From contig NZ_JBGGTQ010000002.1 of NCBI RefSeq assembly GCF_041320705.1, positions 1-64,000 on the forward strand: a stretch of 64,000 nucleotides of DNA, read 5' to 3'. Positions within the stretch are counted from its first letter, which is position 1; every line of letters starts with the position of its first letter. The stretch comes from Kineococcus mangrovi. GTDB taxonomy: Bacteria; Actinomycetota; Actinomycetes; Actinomycetales; Kineococcaceae. This document shows, piece by piece, positions 34,648 through 43,486 of this stretch. The position numbers were made by a program, and so were the translations under genes. The notes beneath the pieces were generated by a model. That model saw nothing but the letters and a program-made list of their open reading frames with translations, had not been told where the DNA came from and made no database searches.

Positions 34648-36279
34648 GTGCCAGTGACTCGCCGGACGCAGACCACGGCCGACCGGCCCCCCTCGCCCGC
34701 AGCCCGGGCACGTCTCCTCGGCGGCCGGAGCGAGATCGACGGCGAGTCCTGGAAGCGCGCCTGGCTGCCGCTGCTGGCCGTCACGGCGATCGCGGGCTTC
34801 CTGCGCTTCTTCCAGCTCGGGCGCCCGCACCAGCTCGTCTTCGACGAGACGTACTACGTCAAGCAGGCCTACTCCCTGCTCCGGTACGGCGTGGAGCTGC
34901 GCAACAGCTCGGACATCGCCAAGCCCGACGAGCTGTTCACGGCCGGGACACCGGACGTGTTCGGGACGACGGGCGACTTCGTCGTCCACCCGCCGGTCGG
35001 CAAGTGGATGATCGCCCTGGGGCAGTGGATCTTCGGTGTCGACTCCTCCTTCGGCTGGCGCTTCTCCGCCGCCCTGGTCGGGACGCTGTCGATCCTGCTC
35101 ATCGGTCGCGTCGCGCGACGGCTGTTCCGCTCGACCCTGCTGGGGGTGACCGCGGCGGTGCTGCTGACCGTCGACGGCGAGCACTTCGTGGAGAGCCGCA
35201 CGAGCCTGCTCGACGTCTTCCTCATGTGGTGGGTGCTCGTCGCCTTCGCGCTGCTGCTCATCGACCGGGACCGGGCCAGGAGCCGGCTGGCCCACGCGGT
35301 GGCCGAGCACGGAGCGGAGGGTCTGGGACCGCGCATCGGCTTCCGCTGGTACCGGTTGGCGGCCGGCGTGAGCCTCGGCCTGGCGTGCGGGGTCAAGTGG
35401 TCCGGCATCTACGTCCTCGCCGTCTTCGGGCTCATGACCTTCCTGTGGGACGCGGGCGCCCGGCGGGCCGTGGGCGTGCGGCCGTGGTTCGCGGCGGCGG
35501 TGTGGCGCGACGGCATCGGCGCCTTCCTCGTGCTGGTTCCGGTGGCCGTCCTCACCTACCTCGCAGGCTGGATCGGCTGGTTCCGCAGCGACCTCGGCTG
35601 GGACCGCGACTGGGGCGCCACGCACCCCTCCCGCGGGATCGGCGCGGTCGTCCCCGACGCCCTGCGGAGCCTGTGGCACTACCACCAGCAGGCGTACACG
35701 TTCCACGTGGGCCTGGACAGCCCGCACCCCTACTCGGCCAACCCCTGGTCCTGGCTCGTGCAGGGCCGGCCGACGTCCTTCTTCTACGAGAGCAAGGCGA
35801 ACGGGGTCGAGGGCTGCACCGTCGAGACCTGCTCGAAGGCCATCACCAGCCTCGGCACCCCCGTCCTGTGGTGGGTGGGTCTCCTCGCGCTCGCGGCGCT
35901 CCTGTTCCGCTGGGCCTTCGCCCGGGACTGGCGGGCCGGGGCGATCCTCGCCGGGTACGCCGGGGCGTACCTGCCGTGGTTCCAGTACCAGCACCGGACG
36001 ATCTTCACGTTCTACGCGGTCGTCTTCGTCCCGTTCGTCGTCCTCGCCGTCGTGTACCTGCTCGGGCTGGTGCTCGGACCGGATCCGGGCACGGCGGTCC
36101 TGCGCAAGGGCGTCGGCGTCGAGGCGGCGCTGCTGCGACGACGGGTCGGCGCGGCCGTCGCGGGGACGGTCGTCGTGCTGTGCGTGGCGTGCTTCGCCTT
36201 CTTCTGGCCGATCTACACGGCCCAGGTCATCCCGTACGAGAGCTGGGCGCGGCGGATGTGGTTGCCGAGCTGGATCTGA
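34648..36279 (+). CDS. pmt: Polyprenyl-phosphate-mannose:protein mannosyltransferase (PMT)
   Basis: This 543-residue integral-membrane GT-C enzyme transfers mannose from polyprenyl-phosphate-mannose to Ser/Thr of exported proteins. The catalytic loop QLVFDETYYVKQAYSLLRYG holds the Asp66-Glu67 pair. HPPVGKWMIALGQWIFG, SRTSLLDVFLMWW and the C-terminal PWFQYQHRTIFTFYAVVFVP block are family hallmarks. It starts at GTG 34648. Its stop abuts the stop of the convergent acyltransferase in a TGATCA palindrome. It is normally the divergent neighbour of rsmI in actinobacteria; the lasso cluster separates them here. Exported proteins encoded nearby are possible substrates (inference). Confidence 0.92.
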   Translation: MPVTRRTQTTADRPPSPAARARLLGGRSEIDGESWKRAWLPLLAVTAIAGFLRFFQLGRPHQLVFDETYYVKQAYSLLRYGVELRNSSDIAKPDELFTAGTPDVFGTTGDFVVHPPVGKWMIALGQWIFGVDSSFGWRFSAALVGTLSILLIGRVARRLFRSTLLGVTAAVLLTVDGEHFVESRTSLLDVFLMWWVLVAFALLLIDRDRARSRLAHAVAEHGAEGLGPRIGFRWYRLAAGVSLGLACGVKWSGIYVLAVFGLMTFLWDAGARRAVGVRPWFAAAVWRDGIGAFLVLVPVAVLTYLAGWIGWFRSDLGWDRDWGATHPSRGIGAVVPDALRSLWHYHQQAYTFHVGLDSPHPYSANPWSWLVQGRPTSFFYESKANGVEGCTVETCSKAITSLGTPVLWWVGLLALAALLFRWAFARDWRAGAILAGYAGAYLPWFQYQHRTIFTFYAVVFVPFVVLAVVYLLGLVLGPDPGTAVLRKGVGVEAALLRRRVGAAVAGTVVVLCVACFAFFWPIYTAQVIPYESWARRMWLPSWI

Positions 36280-37341
36280 TCAGAGCTGTCGGACCGTCCA
36301 GCGCCCCGGGACGATCCTCGTCACCGCACGCGCGACCCACGCAGGGGCGACGAACAGGCCGGCGACGAACGACGATCGCGGCCGCAGGAGCGAGAGGACT
36401 GCACCTGCGACGACCGATGCCACGAAGGCCACGGCCATGAGCAGGGCTGAACTGCTGATCCGGAGCCAGCCGGCCGCGGTCATCAGCACGACGACCAGCG
36501 GGAAGTGGACGCAGTAGAAGACCACCGAATTCCGGCCGACGAAGCGGAGAGGCCGCAGAGCGGCTGTCCTCGACACCCTCGAGGCCCCCCAGGCGAGCAG
36601 GTAGACCCCGGAGAGGGTCCCGGCGATCGCTCGCGGGCCGTACCCCGACATGTCGCCGAGAGCGTACGAGAGCACCCCGACACCGAGGGCCGCGAACGGC
36701 CAACGACTCGAGGACAGTCCTCGTTCGACGACAGCCGGGTGGTCCGCCACCCACCAGCCGATCAGGAAGAGCGCGAAGAGGAACGCTGCGCGTTCACCCC
36801 ACTTGCTGTCGTCGACCGCGACTTCTGCCAGCGCGAGGAAGACCACCGCCACGGGAAGCAGGGGCACGCGTCGAAGGGGCAGGGCCACGACGTAGAAGAC
36901 GAGCAGGAACAGCAGGTACCACAAGTAGGTCCCGCCGGCGAGGAAGATGTTGGGCAGCAGCCACTTGAGCGACGGGTGACCGTACTCCAGCCACTTCACC
37001 GCCACCATCACGCTCGACCAGAGCAGGAACGGCCACAGGATCGCGCGGGCTTTGCCCACCACGTACGGTCCAGGTCCCTTCGCGATCGAACGCGGGAGCA
37101 GCATGCCGGACAGGAGCACGAGCATGGGGATGCGGAAGGGTGCGACCGCACGGTTGAACGCCCGCAACCCCTCGGGTACCTCGAGCTGGGCGAAACGCAG
37201 CAGCGTTCCAGCGTGGAAGAGCACGACCGCCAGGATGGCCAACCCGCGCAAGACGTCCATCCACGTCATGCGGACGGCCGTCGTCGCGGGAGCCGCGACG
37301 GTGACGGTGGTGCCTCGCACGTCCTGCCCCGGTTCGTTCAC
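36280..37341 (-). CDS. Acyltransferase-3 family membrane protein
   Basis: This 353-residue integral-membrane protein has the family start MTWMDVLRGLAILAVVLFHA (catalytic His), then FRIPMLVLLSGMLLPRS, LWYLLFLLVFYVVALPLRRV and FVGRNSVVFYCVHFPLVVVL. It likely O-acylates polysaccharide or lipid on the outer face. The GTG at 37341 has AGGA upstream; a later ATG just before TWMDV is an alternative. It lies 39 bp downstream of ugd on the same strand and may share its transcript. The remnant ugd at the window's left edge also neighbours an acyltransferase-3 gene, but in divergent orientation. Confidence 0.83.
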   Translation of the reverse strand: MNEPGQDVRGTTVTVAAPATTAVRMTWMDVLRGLAILAVVLFHAGTLLRFAQLEVPEGLRAFNRAVAPFRIPMLVLLSGMLLPRSIAKGPGPYVVGKARAILWPFLLWSSVMVAVKWLEYGHPSLKWLLPNIFLAGGTYLWYLLFLLVFYVVALPLRRVPLLPVAVVFLALAEVAVDDSKWGERAAFLFALFLIGWWVADHPAVVERGLSSSRWPFAALGVGVLSYALGDMSGYGPRAIAGTLSGVYLLAWGASRVSRTAALRPLRFVGRNSVVFYCVHFPLVVVLMTAAGWLRISSSALLMAVAFVASVVAGAVLSLLRPRSSFVAGLFVAPAWVARAVTRIVPGRWTVRQL

Positions 37342-37380
37342 GAGTTGCCGTCCTGTTCGCCGGTAGAGGTCTCTGGTGGG

Positions 37381-38721
37381 TCAGGCGCGGGGGCGGCCCA
37401 GGGCCCGGTAGGTCCAGCCCGCCGCGCGCCACCGGCCCGGGTCCAGCGCGTTGCGCCCGTCCAAGATCCGCTTCTCCTTCACCAACCCCGAGATCGTGGC
37501 CGGCTCCAGCTCGCGGTACTCCTTCCACTCCGTCAACAACAGCACCACGTCCGCACCCCGCACCGCCTCCTCCACACTGTCCGCGTAGGAGATGTCCGGC
37601 ACCGCCTTGCGCGCGTTGTCCACCGCCGCCGGATCGGTCAACACCACGTCCCCACCCTGAAGACGGATCTGCGCCGCCACGTTCAACGCCGGGGAGTCAC
37701 GGATGTCATCCGAGAGCGGCTTGAACGCCGCCCCCAGCACCGCCACCCGCTTACCGATCAACGACCCCTCGCACACCTCACGGGCCAGGTCCACCATCCG
37801 GATCCGCCGGCGCATGTTGATCGAGTCGACCTCACGCAAGAACGTCAACGTCTGATCGGCCCCCAGCTCCCCGGCCCGGGCCATGAACGCGCGGATGTCC
37901 TTGGGCAGGCACCCACCCCCGAAACCCAGACCGGCGTTGAGGAACTTGCGCCCGATCCGGTCATCGTGCCCGATCGCATCGGCCAGCTGGGTCACGTCGG
38001 CGTTGACCTTCTCGCACAGCTCGGCCATCGCGTTGATGAAGGAGATCTTGGTGGCCAAGAAGGAGTTGGCCGCGACCTTGACCAGCTCAGCGGTCTGGTA
38101 GTCGGTCACGATCAACGGCGTCCCCCGACCCAACGGGGTCGCGTACACCTCATCCAGCAGCGCCTTGGCCGCCTTGCCCTCGGTGCTGCCCGGCCCGCCC
38201 GGCACCCCGTACACCAGCCGGTCCGGGGTCAGCGTGTCCTCCACCGCGTGCCCCTCGCGCAAGAACTCCGGGTTCCACGCCAACGCCGCCCCCGGCTCAC
38301 CCCCGCTGAACCTCTCAGCCACCTTCGCCGCCAGCCGGGCCGCGGTACCCACCGGCACCGTGGACTTGCCCACCACCAGCTCCCCAGGACCCACGTGCGC
38401 CAGCAGCCCGTCCACCGCGGCGTCCACGTACGTCATGTCCGCGGCGAACTCCCCCCGCCTCTGCGGGGTCCCCACGCACACGAAGTGCACCGCCGACCCC
38501 GCGGCCTGGGACATGTCGGTGGTGAAGGTGAGCCGGCCGGTGGCCATGGTGCGCTCCAGCAGCTCCGGCAGGCCCGGCTCGAAGAACGGGGCCCGCGCCG
38601 CCTGCAACGCGGCGACCTTCTCCGGATCGACGTCGATGCCGATGACCTCGTGACCCAGCTCAGCCATGCACGCCGCATGGACGGCGCCGAGGTACCCACA
38701 CCCGATGACAGTCATCCGCAT
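37381..38721 (-). CDS. ugd: UDP-glucose 6-dehydrogenase
   Basis: This 446-residue enzyme oxidises UDP-glucose to UDP-glucuronate with two NAD+. The N-terminal Rossmann motif is MTVIGCGYLGAVHAACMAEL. Conserved blocks follow: FVCVGTPQ, VGKSTVPVGTAARL, WNPEFLREGHAVEDTLTPDR, KVAANSFLATKISFINAMAE, and the catalytic GFGGGCLPKDIRAF with its Cys. The C-terminal nucleotide domain has LGAAFKPLSDDIRDSPALNV. ATG 38721 is chosen because GGAGGAG lies 8 bases upstream. It supplies glucuronate for the surface polymer, using UDP-glucose from GalU. A nearly identical but internally deleted copy lies at 1-640. Confidence 0.95.
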   Translation of the reverse strand: MRMTVIGCGYLGAVHAACMAELGHEVIGIDVDPEKVAALQAARAPFFEPGLPELLERTMATGRLTFTTDMSQAAGSAVHFVCVGTPQRRGEFAADMTYVDAAVDGLLAHVGPGELVVGKSTVPVGTAARLAAKVAERFSGGEPGAALAWNPEFLREGHAVEDTLTPDRLVYGVPGGPGSTEGKAAKALLDEVYATPLGRGTPLIVTDYQTAELVKVAANSFLATKISFINAMAELCEKVNADVTQLADAIGHDDRIGRKFLNAGLGFGGGCLPKDIRAFMARAGELGADQTLTFLREVDSINMRRRIRMVDLAREVCEGSLIGKRVAVLGAAFKPLSDDIRDSPALNVAAQIRLQGGDVVLTDPAAVDNARKAVPDISYADSVEEAVRGADVVLLLTEWKEYRELEPATISGLVKEKRILDGRNALDPGRWRAAGWTYRALGRPRA

Positions 38722-39074
38722 GCGTGCTGCTCCTCCGTGTACGAAACTCGTGTGCTGCACGTGTCGACCGGCCGGCTCCCCCGGTCACAGGAACTCGGTC
38801 CGTCCTCGAACGTAGTGCTTTCCCCGACCCGGGGACTCCTCCGCGGACCACAGGAGGCGGACGCCTCCAGGAGGCAGGACCCAGGAGGAGAACCGGTGAG
38901 CGGTGGCGCGTGCGCCACTCCCCCTCGGGGGATCCACCGCACCTGCCCCACCAGTCGCACCTGCCACCGAACCACCGGCGTCTCTGGTCGGGACGTGACG
39001 GACAGTAGCGCGCTGGTACCCTCCGCGGCAAGGTCGGTCGCCGCCCGGGCCGACCTGCTGCGCCGGGCCGGTCC
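38722..39074. other. 353-bp intergenic stretch with a hairpin, clustered AGGAGG motifs and a possible small ORF
   Basis: No firm gene. It holds the start signals of ugd on the minus strand. On the plus strand GGAGGC-GGAC-GCCTCC forms a hairpin at 38853-38868. Purine-rich AGGAGG-like motifs recur at about 38852, 38869 and 38883. The last of them precedes GTG 38896, which opens a 77-codon frame to 39129 that overlaps the end of the glycosyltransferase at 39075 in antisense. The peptide has two CPTSRTC/RTC-like repeats and no recognisable domain; I would not call it a gene without expression data. Confidence 0.35.
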
Positions 39075-39980
39075 TCAGAAGAAGACGACCCTGTACTTCA
39101 CACTGCCGACGAGCCTGCCGAGGCGGTAACCACCCTGGCGCAGCGCTTCGAGACGGTCGCGCGGGCCGCGTCCGCTGCGCTTGACCAGACGCAGGAAGTA
39201 GACCCAACGGTCCAGCGATTCCCTGGCGTCGAAGGTCATGCCTCGCGGACGGAAGTCGCGGTACAGCATGGGGGACTGCCGACCCCAGATGTACATCTGC
39301 TTGACGGACGCCTTCAGCTCGGCCCTCATCCGGTAGTGGACGACGGCTCCGGGCACGTCGAGCAGGGAGAAACCGGCCAACTGCAGACGCCAGTAGAACT
39401 CGGTCTCCGGGCCGCCCCGGACGTAGTCCTCGTTGAAACCCCCGAGCGATTCCCAGACCGGACGGCGGAACCCGCAGTTCGCGCCGATCGGCCGCGGCAG
39501 GTACCCCAGCTGCTTCACGATCCCCGTCTGACCGCCGGGCGGTCCCCAGCGGCGGATGTACTCGTCGTTCAGCTTCACGCGTTCCAACGTTCCCCCGACA
39601 CCGTCGGCGCGGTCGAGTCCCTCGGCGAGCGCGTCGAGCCACCCGGGATCCACCTCGTCGTCGGCGTCGCAGATCAGGACCTTCTCCGCGCGAGCGGCCG
39701 CGGTGCCCGCGTTGCGAGCGACGTTGGACCCCGCCCGGTGGCTCGCGTCGATCACCCGGACGTCGACGGCACGACCCCGGGCCCACTCCTGGACGACCCC
39801 GGCGGTCCCGTCGTCCGACCCGTTGTCCGCGACGAGGACCTCGAACCGCCGTGAGGTGCGCTGGGCGGCCAGGGCGTCGAGCTGCTGCACGATGGTGCGG
39901 GCACCGTTGCGCACCGGGATCACCACCGAGACCTCCGGGGCGTTCTCCACGTTCTCCACGTTCTCTCCCGACCTCATCAT
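39075..39980 (-). CDS. Family 2 glycosyltransferase
   Basis: This 301-residue GT-A enzyme has VSVVIPVRNGARTIVQQLDA, VLVADNGSDDGTAGVV (donor-binding Asp), GSNVARNAGTAAARAEKVLI then CDADDEVDPGWLDAL (metal-binding acids), and a downstream GGPETEFYWRLQLAGFSLLD acceptor-side block. The N-terminus before the fold (residues 6-13) is ENVENVEN, encoded by three copies of a 9-bp unit (39941-39966). It is probably soluble or peripheral and adds one sugar to the second module's repeat unit. It lies 36 bp downstream of the flippase on the same strand, so likely one transcript. Confidence 0.85.
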   Translation of the reverse strand: MMRSGENVENVENAPEVSVVIPVRNGARTIVQQLDALAAQRTSRRFEVLVADNGSDDGTAGVVQEWARGRAVDVRVIDASHRAGSNVARNAGTAAARAEKVLICDADDEVDPGWLDALAEGLDRADGVGGTLERVKLNDEYIRRWGPPGGQTGIVKQLGYLPRPIGANCGFRRPVWESLGGFNEDYVRGGPETEFYWRLQLAGFSLLDVPGAVVHYRMRAELKASVKQMYIWGRQSPMLYRDFRPRGMTFDARESLDRWVYFLRLVKRSGRGPRDRLEALRQGGYRLGRLVGSVKYRVVFF

Positions 39981-40016
39981 CCGACTACGGGCACGAGCAC
40001 AAGGGGCAGGTCCGAC

Positions 40017-41531
40017 CTAGCGGTGCCGGACCGAGTGGTACAGCCCCAGGACCTCGCGCCGAGCACGGGGCCACAGGACCACCAGCAGGACGCCGGCGAG
40101 GCCGGCCGCTCCACCGCGCACTACCAGCTGCACGAGACCGGACGCGTCGGGCACCAGCATCCCGGTCGCCGCCGCCACTCCCCCGCACACCGCGGCGACC
40201 ACAGCAGGACGGACCGACGTCCGGAGCACGTCGCGCAGCGACACCGGGGTGCCCTTGCCCGCCCGGGCGATGCCGATGGGCGTGAGGATCAGCTGGGACA
40301 CCGCGTAGGCGATCGCGACGCCGTCGATGCCCCACGGCAGCCCGATGAAGAAGGAGGCGATGAGCACCGGGCGGCTGATGAGCGCCCACCGCGCCCACGC
40401 CCAGGACCGCCCGGAGGTCGCGTACAGCCACCCGTTGGTGAAGCCGACCACCTGCAGGAGACCGGCGACCGAGAGCCAGCGGAAGACCTCGGCCGACGCG
40501 AGCCACTGCGGTCCCAGCAGGACGAGCACGACCTGGTCGGCCAGGACGGCCAGGACGACGACCACCGGTGCGACCAGGAAGCACAGACCGCTGAGCGCAC
40601 CCAGGTAGTAGCGGCGGTACCGGTCGGGCTCCTTGAAGAGAGCCGCCATGGTCGGCCGCACGACGTTCGCCACCGGGCCGTGGATCTGCTGCAAGGGGGC
40701 CATCAGGAGGCCGTAACCCCGGCTGTACAGGCCGAGGGCGTCACCGCCCAGGAACTTGCCGATGACCAGGTTGTCAGCGTTCTTCGACGCGTAGTCGAGG
40801 ATCCGGAAGGTGCTGATGCCGCCGCCGAAGGAGACCAGGGAACGCACTCCGGCTCCTCGCCGGGGACGCGAGGGCCGCCAGTCCACCGAGCCCCACAGGA
40901 TGACGATCGTGAGGAGGGCCCGGGCCAGTTGACCGGCCACGAGGGACCAGTAGCCCGCTCCCAGGAGGGCCGCCCCGATCGAGACGACGATCTCCGCCAG
41001 ACCACCGACGAAGTTGCGGATCGCCAGCGTCTTGAAGTTCAGGCCACGCAGGAGGAGCGCCTGGTGCTGGACGGTCAGCGATCCCAGGAAGAACGTCACC
41101 GACAGCGCCAGGGTGATCCCGACGAGCTCGGGACGGCCGTAGAACCACGCCACCACGGGGGCGGCGGCGGCCACCAGCAGCGTGAGCCCGACCCCCAGGG
41201 CCAGGTTCAGCCAGAACAGGGTGCTCGCCTGGGCGTGGGTGACGCGGTCCCGCTGGACCATCGCCTCGGACAGCCCCAGGCTCCCCACGGTGGCGATGAA
41301 CCCGGTGATCACCCAGGCCATGGACATGAGCCCGTAGTCGTCGGGCGTCAGGAGGCGGGCCAGCACGACGATGCTCGCCGTGCGGAAGACCTGCAGGCCC
41401 CACTGACCGGCCAGTGTCCACGCCACGCCCCGGGCACTGTGACCGCCGACGCGCTCGACCGACCCGCGCTCCAGCGCCAGGTCGTTGCGTTCCGCGCGTG
41501 ACGCCTTGACGGTGGTGCCCACCGGTTCCAC
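40017..41531 (-). CDS. Wzx-type polysaccharide flippase (MOP superfamily)
   Basis: This 504-residue protein has about 12-14 membrane helices and flips lipid-linked repeat units across the membrane. Signature segments are GVAWTLAGQWGLQVFRTASI, LARLLTPDDYGLMSMAWVIT, NADNLVIGKFLGGDALGLYS and PTMAALFKEPDRYRRYYLGA. It is homologous to the flippase half of the 9807 fusion but carries no extra domain and ends at a normal basic tail. It is the first gene of a leftward pair with the glycosyltransferase at 39075 and is divergent from the acyltransferase at 41730. Confidence 0.9.
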   Translation of the reverse strand: MEPVGTTVKASRAERNDLALERGSVERVGGHSARGVAWTLAGQWGLQVFRTASIVVLARLLTPDDYGLMSMAWVITGFIATVGSLGLSEAMVQRDRVTHAQASTLFWLNLALGVGLTLLVAAAAPVVAWFYGRPELVGITLALSVTFFLGSLTVQHQALLLRGLNFKTLAIRNFVGGLAEIVVSIGAALLGAGYWSLVAGQLARALLTIVILWGSVDWRPSRPRRGAGVRSLVSFGGGISTFRILDYASKNADNLVIGKFLGGDALGLYSRGYGLLMAPLQQIHGPVANVVRPTMAALFKEPDRYRRYYLGALSGLCFLVAPVVVVLAVLADQVVLVLLGPQWLASAEVFRWLSVAGLLQVVGFTNGWLYATSGRSWAWARWALISRPVLIASFFIGLPWGIDGVAIAYAVSQLILTPIGIARAGKGTPVSLRDVLRTSVRPAVVAAVCGGVAAATGMLVPDASGLVQLVVRGGAAGLAGVLLVVLWPRARREVLGLYHSVRHR

Positions 41532-41729
41532 CCTCCTCGCCGCTCCGCAACCGCCACGTCCTCGGCGTCGAGTCGCATGCGAAGGAACCCACTGCTACCT
41601 ACGGTTGCGCACCATAGCAGGGGGTATCTGTTCCACGGCCGTTCGTGAAGATGCTGGGGAGTCCCGGCCAAGATGGGCGGAATCGCACCGCAGCAGGGAC
41701 AGCAACCTTGCCGTGTCGGCCGACACTCG

Positions 41730-42404
41730 ATGACTATGCAGAGCGTGACGAGGACTTCACCCCGCCCGCCCCATCCCGTCGTGACCACGACGCGCAGAGC
41801 ATGGGGACGCCTCGGCCGCCGGGCACGCTTCCTCGCCGCGGAGGCGGCGCACCCCGCGCTCCGCGGGACCCCGATGGCCATCGGCCCACGGACCCGGCTC
41901 GAGATGGGGTCGGCGGCCACCTTCGACCGGGGGCTCCGGTGCGCGATCGCCGGTGACAGCACCTTCCACGTCGAAGGTCACCTGCGCTGGGGTGACGACG
42001 TCTTCGTCAACACCGGCGCCTTCCTGTCGGTCTTCGAGTCCCTGACCGTGGGCGATCGCTGCCGGCTCGGGGAACGCGTCTCGATCCACGACGAGGACCA
42101 CGTCTTCGAGCCGGTCGGGGCCGACCGTGGTACCTACCGCACGAGTCCGGTGGTGATCGAGGACGACGTCTGGATCGGTGCGGGGGCGATCGTCCTCAGG
42201 GGCAGCCGCATCGGTGCAGGCTCGGTCGTCGCGGCGGGAGCCGTCGTCCGCGGCGCCTTCCCGTCCGGATCGCTCATCGCCGGTGTTCCGGCCCGGGTCG
42301 TCCGCACGTTGACGTCGCCCACGGAGGGGGGCCGCGCGCCGCACGATCAGCCCTCCCTCGGTGAGGCGCCGACCGACTCCCCCGGACACGTGCGCTCCGC
42401 CTGA
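41730..42404 (+). CDS. Hexapeptide-repeat acyltransferase
   Basis: This 224-residue protein has a left-handed beta-helix built of hexapeptide repeats. Typical turns are WGDDVFVNTGAFLSV, VGDRCRLGERVSIHDEDHVF (His of the active site) and VIEDDVWIGAGAIVLRGSRI then GAGSVVAAGAVVRGAFP, ending PARVVRTL. These enzymes transfer acetyl from acetyl-CoA to sugars in the cytoplasm. The first 40 residues are basic and not part of the fold. ATG 41730 is preferred over an upstream in-frame codon at 41673, but neither has a good ribosome-binding site. Confidence 0.82.
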   Translation: MTMQSVTRTSPRPPHPVVTTTRRAWGRLGRRARFLAAEAAHPALRGTPMAIGPRTRLEMGSAATFDRGLRCAIAGDSTFHVEGHLRWGDDVFVNTGAFLSVFESLTVGDRCRLGERVSIHDEDHVFEPVGADRGTYRTSPVVIEDDVWIGAGAIVLRGSRIGAGSVVAAGAVVRGAFPSGSLIAGVPARVVRTLTSPTEGGRAPHDQPSLGEAPTDSPGHVRSA

Positions 42405-42559
42405 TCCACCGGCGTGACCCTCCGTGGAGTTGACCACTCAACGTCGCGGATCGTGCGGTCCTGGTTCCCGTGACGGCAACTCCCGCACGGTTCTGGGTAC
42501 TCTCTGCCCCGATGCGACTACCGCTCGCACCACTCCCCGAGACAGATGGAGCAGTCTCC

Positions 42560-43486
42560 GTGGCTGAAGCAGTCCGCAGCACCCCCACCACACCCCTGCG
42601 GGCGCTGGCCGCCCGTCGCTGGCTGGCCGTTCTGATCATCGTCGCCGGCGCCGCCCTCGGCGTCGTGGCAGCCCTCCTCAGGACGCCGGTCTACACGGGT
42701 GAGGCACGTGTGGCCGTGGGGAGCGAGAGCCTGGACGCGCGCCTGGTGGCCGGGTACTCCACCGGGGCGAACCAGCTCGCGTCGGACGTCAGCCGCTACG
42801 TCAACGACGCCCAGGCGCAGGCGTCGATCGCCCCCCTGCTGGGGAGTGCGGCCGATGACGTGTCGAGGGTCTCGGCCTCGCCCATCCCCGGGTCCAGCGT
42901 CATCCGCATCGAGGTCCAGGCGCAGACGGAGGAGGCCGCCACCACCGGGGCGCAAGCCGTGGCCCAGCAGCTGGTCGACCAGGTCAACGCCGTGTCGGGG
43001 AACGACTCCGACCAGCTGCTGCAGCAGTACACGGACATGTCGAACCGCGTCGCGGCGGCCAAGCAGACCTTGGCGGACGCCGAGGCCAACCTCGCGTCGG
43101 TCACCGCCGGCGAGGCGCCGCAGCCGGTGATCGACGCCGCCAAGGCCGCGGTCGAGCAGGCCTCCGCCCAGGTCGACGTCCTCACCGTGCAGCAGCTCGG
43201 TCTCAGCCAGCAGTACCGCGGCGCCGTGACGAGGGTCCCGGTCGCGGGGGGCCTGCGCGTCATCCGCAGCGGGCAGCTGGCGAGCGACAACCGGTCCAGC
43301 GCGATCCAGCGGTTCGGGTTGGTCGGCGCGGCCGCCGGGTTCCTGGTCGCTCTCGCCGTCGCGGTCCACCTGGACCGCCGCCGGACCTCGCAGACCGTCG
43401 TCGTGGACACCGACCAGTCACCGGACCGGTCCGAGCCCGCGACGACCCCCACCAGTGAGACGGCGTCCGGGGCACCGCGCCGGTGA
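42560..43486 (+). CDS. Wzz-type chain-length protein
   Basis: This 308-residue protein has an N-terminal helix (WLAVLIIVAGAALGVVAALL) followed by RTPVYTGEARVAVGSESLDA, a long helical periplasm-like middle with coiled-coil character (DMSNRVAAAKQTLADAEANL), and a C-terminal helix (FGLVGAAAGFLVALAVAVHL). There is no attached kinase. It controls polymer length with the Wzy protein encoded next, whose GTG overlaps its stop by 4 bases. GTG 42560 has GGAG upstream; an in-frame ATG at 42512 lacks one. It is larger than its counterpart at 19685 and not closely similar in sequence. Confidence 0.82.
   Translation: MAEAVRSTPTTPLRALAARRWLAVLIIVAGAALGVVAALLRTPVYTGEARVAVGSESLDARLVAGYSTGANQLASDVSRYVNDAQAQASIAPLLGSAADDVSRVSASPIPGSSVIRIEVQAQTEEAATTGAQAVAQQLVDQVNAVSGNDSDQLLQQYTDMSNRVAAAKQTLADAEANLASVTAGEAPQPVIDAAKAAVEQASAQVDVLTVQQLGLSQQYRGAVTRVPVAGGLRVIRSGQLASDNRSSAIQRFGLVGAAAGFLVALAVAVHLDRRRTSQTVVVDTDQSPDRSEPATTPTSETASGAPRR

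Noticed and set aside
36277-36282. TGATCA palindrome where pmt and the acyltransferase stop
   Set aside because: It is simply two abutting stop codons of convergent genes; nothing suggests a binding site.
36505-39129. 874-codon plus-strand open frame
   Set aside because: It is antisense to the acyltransferase and ugd genes, whose motifs are unmistakable; composition is His/Arg/Gln-rich without structure.
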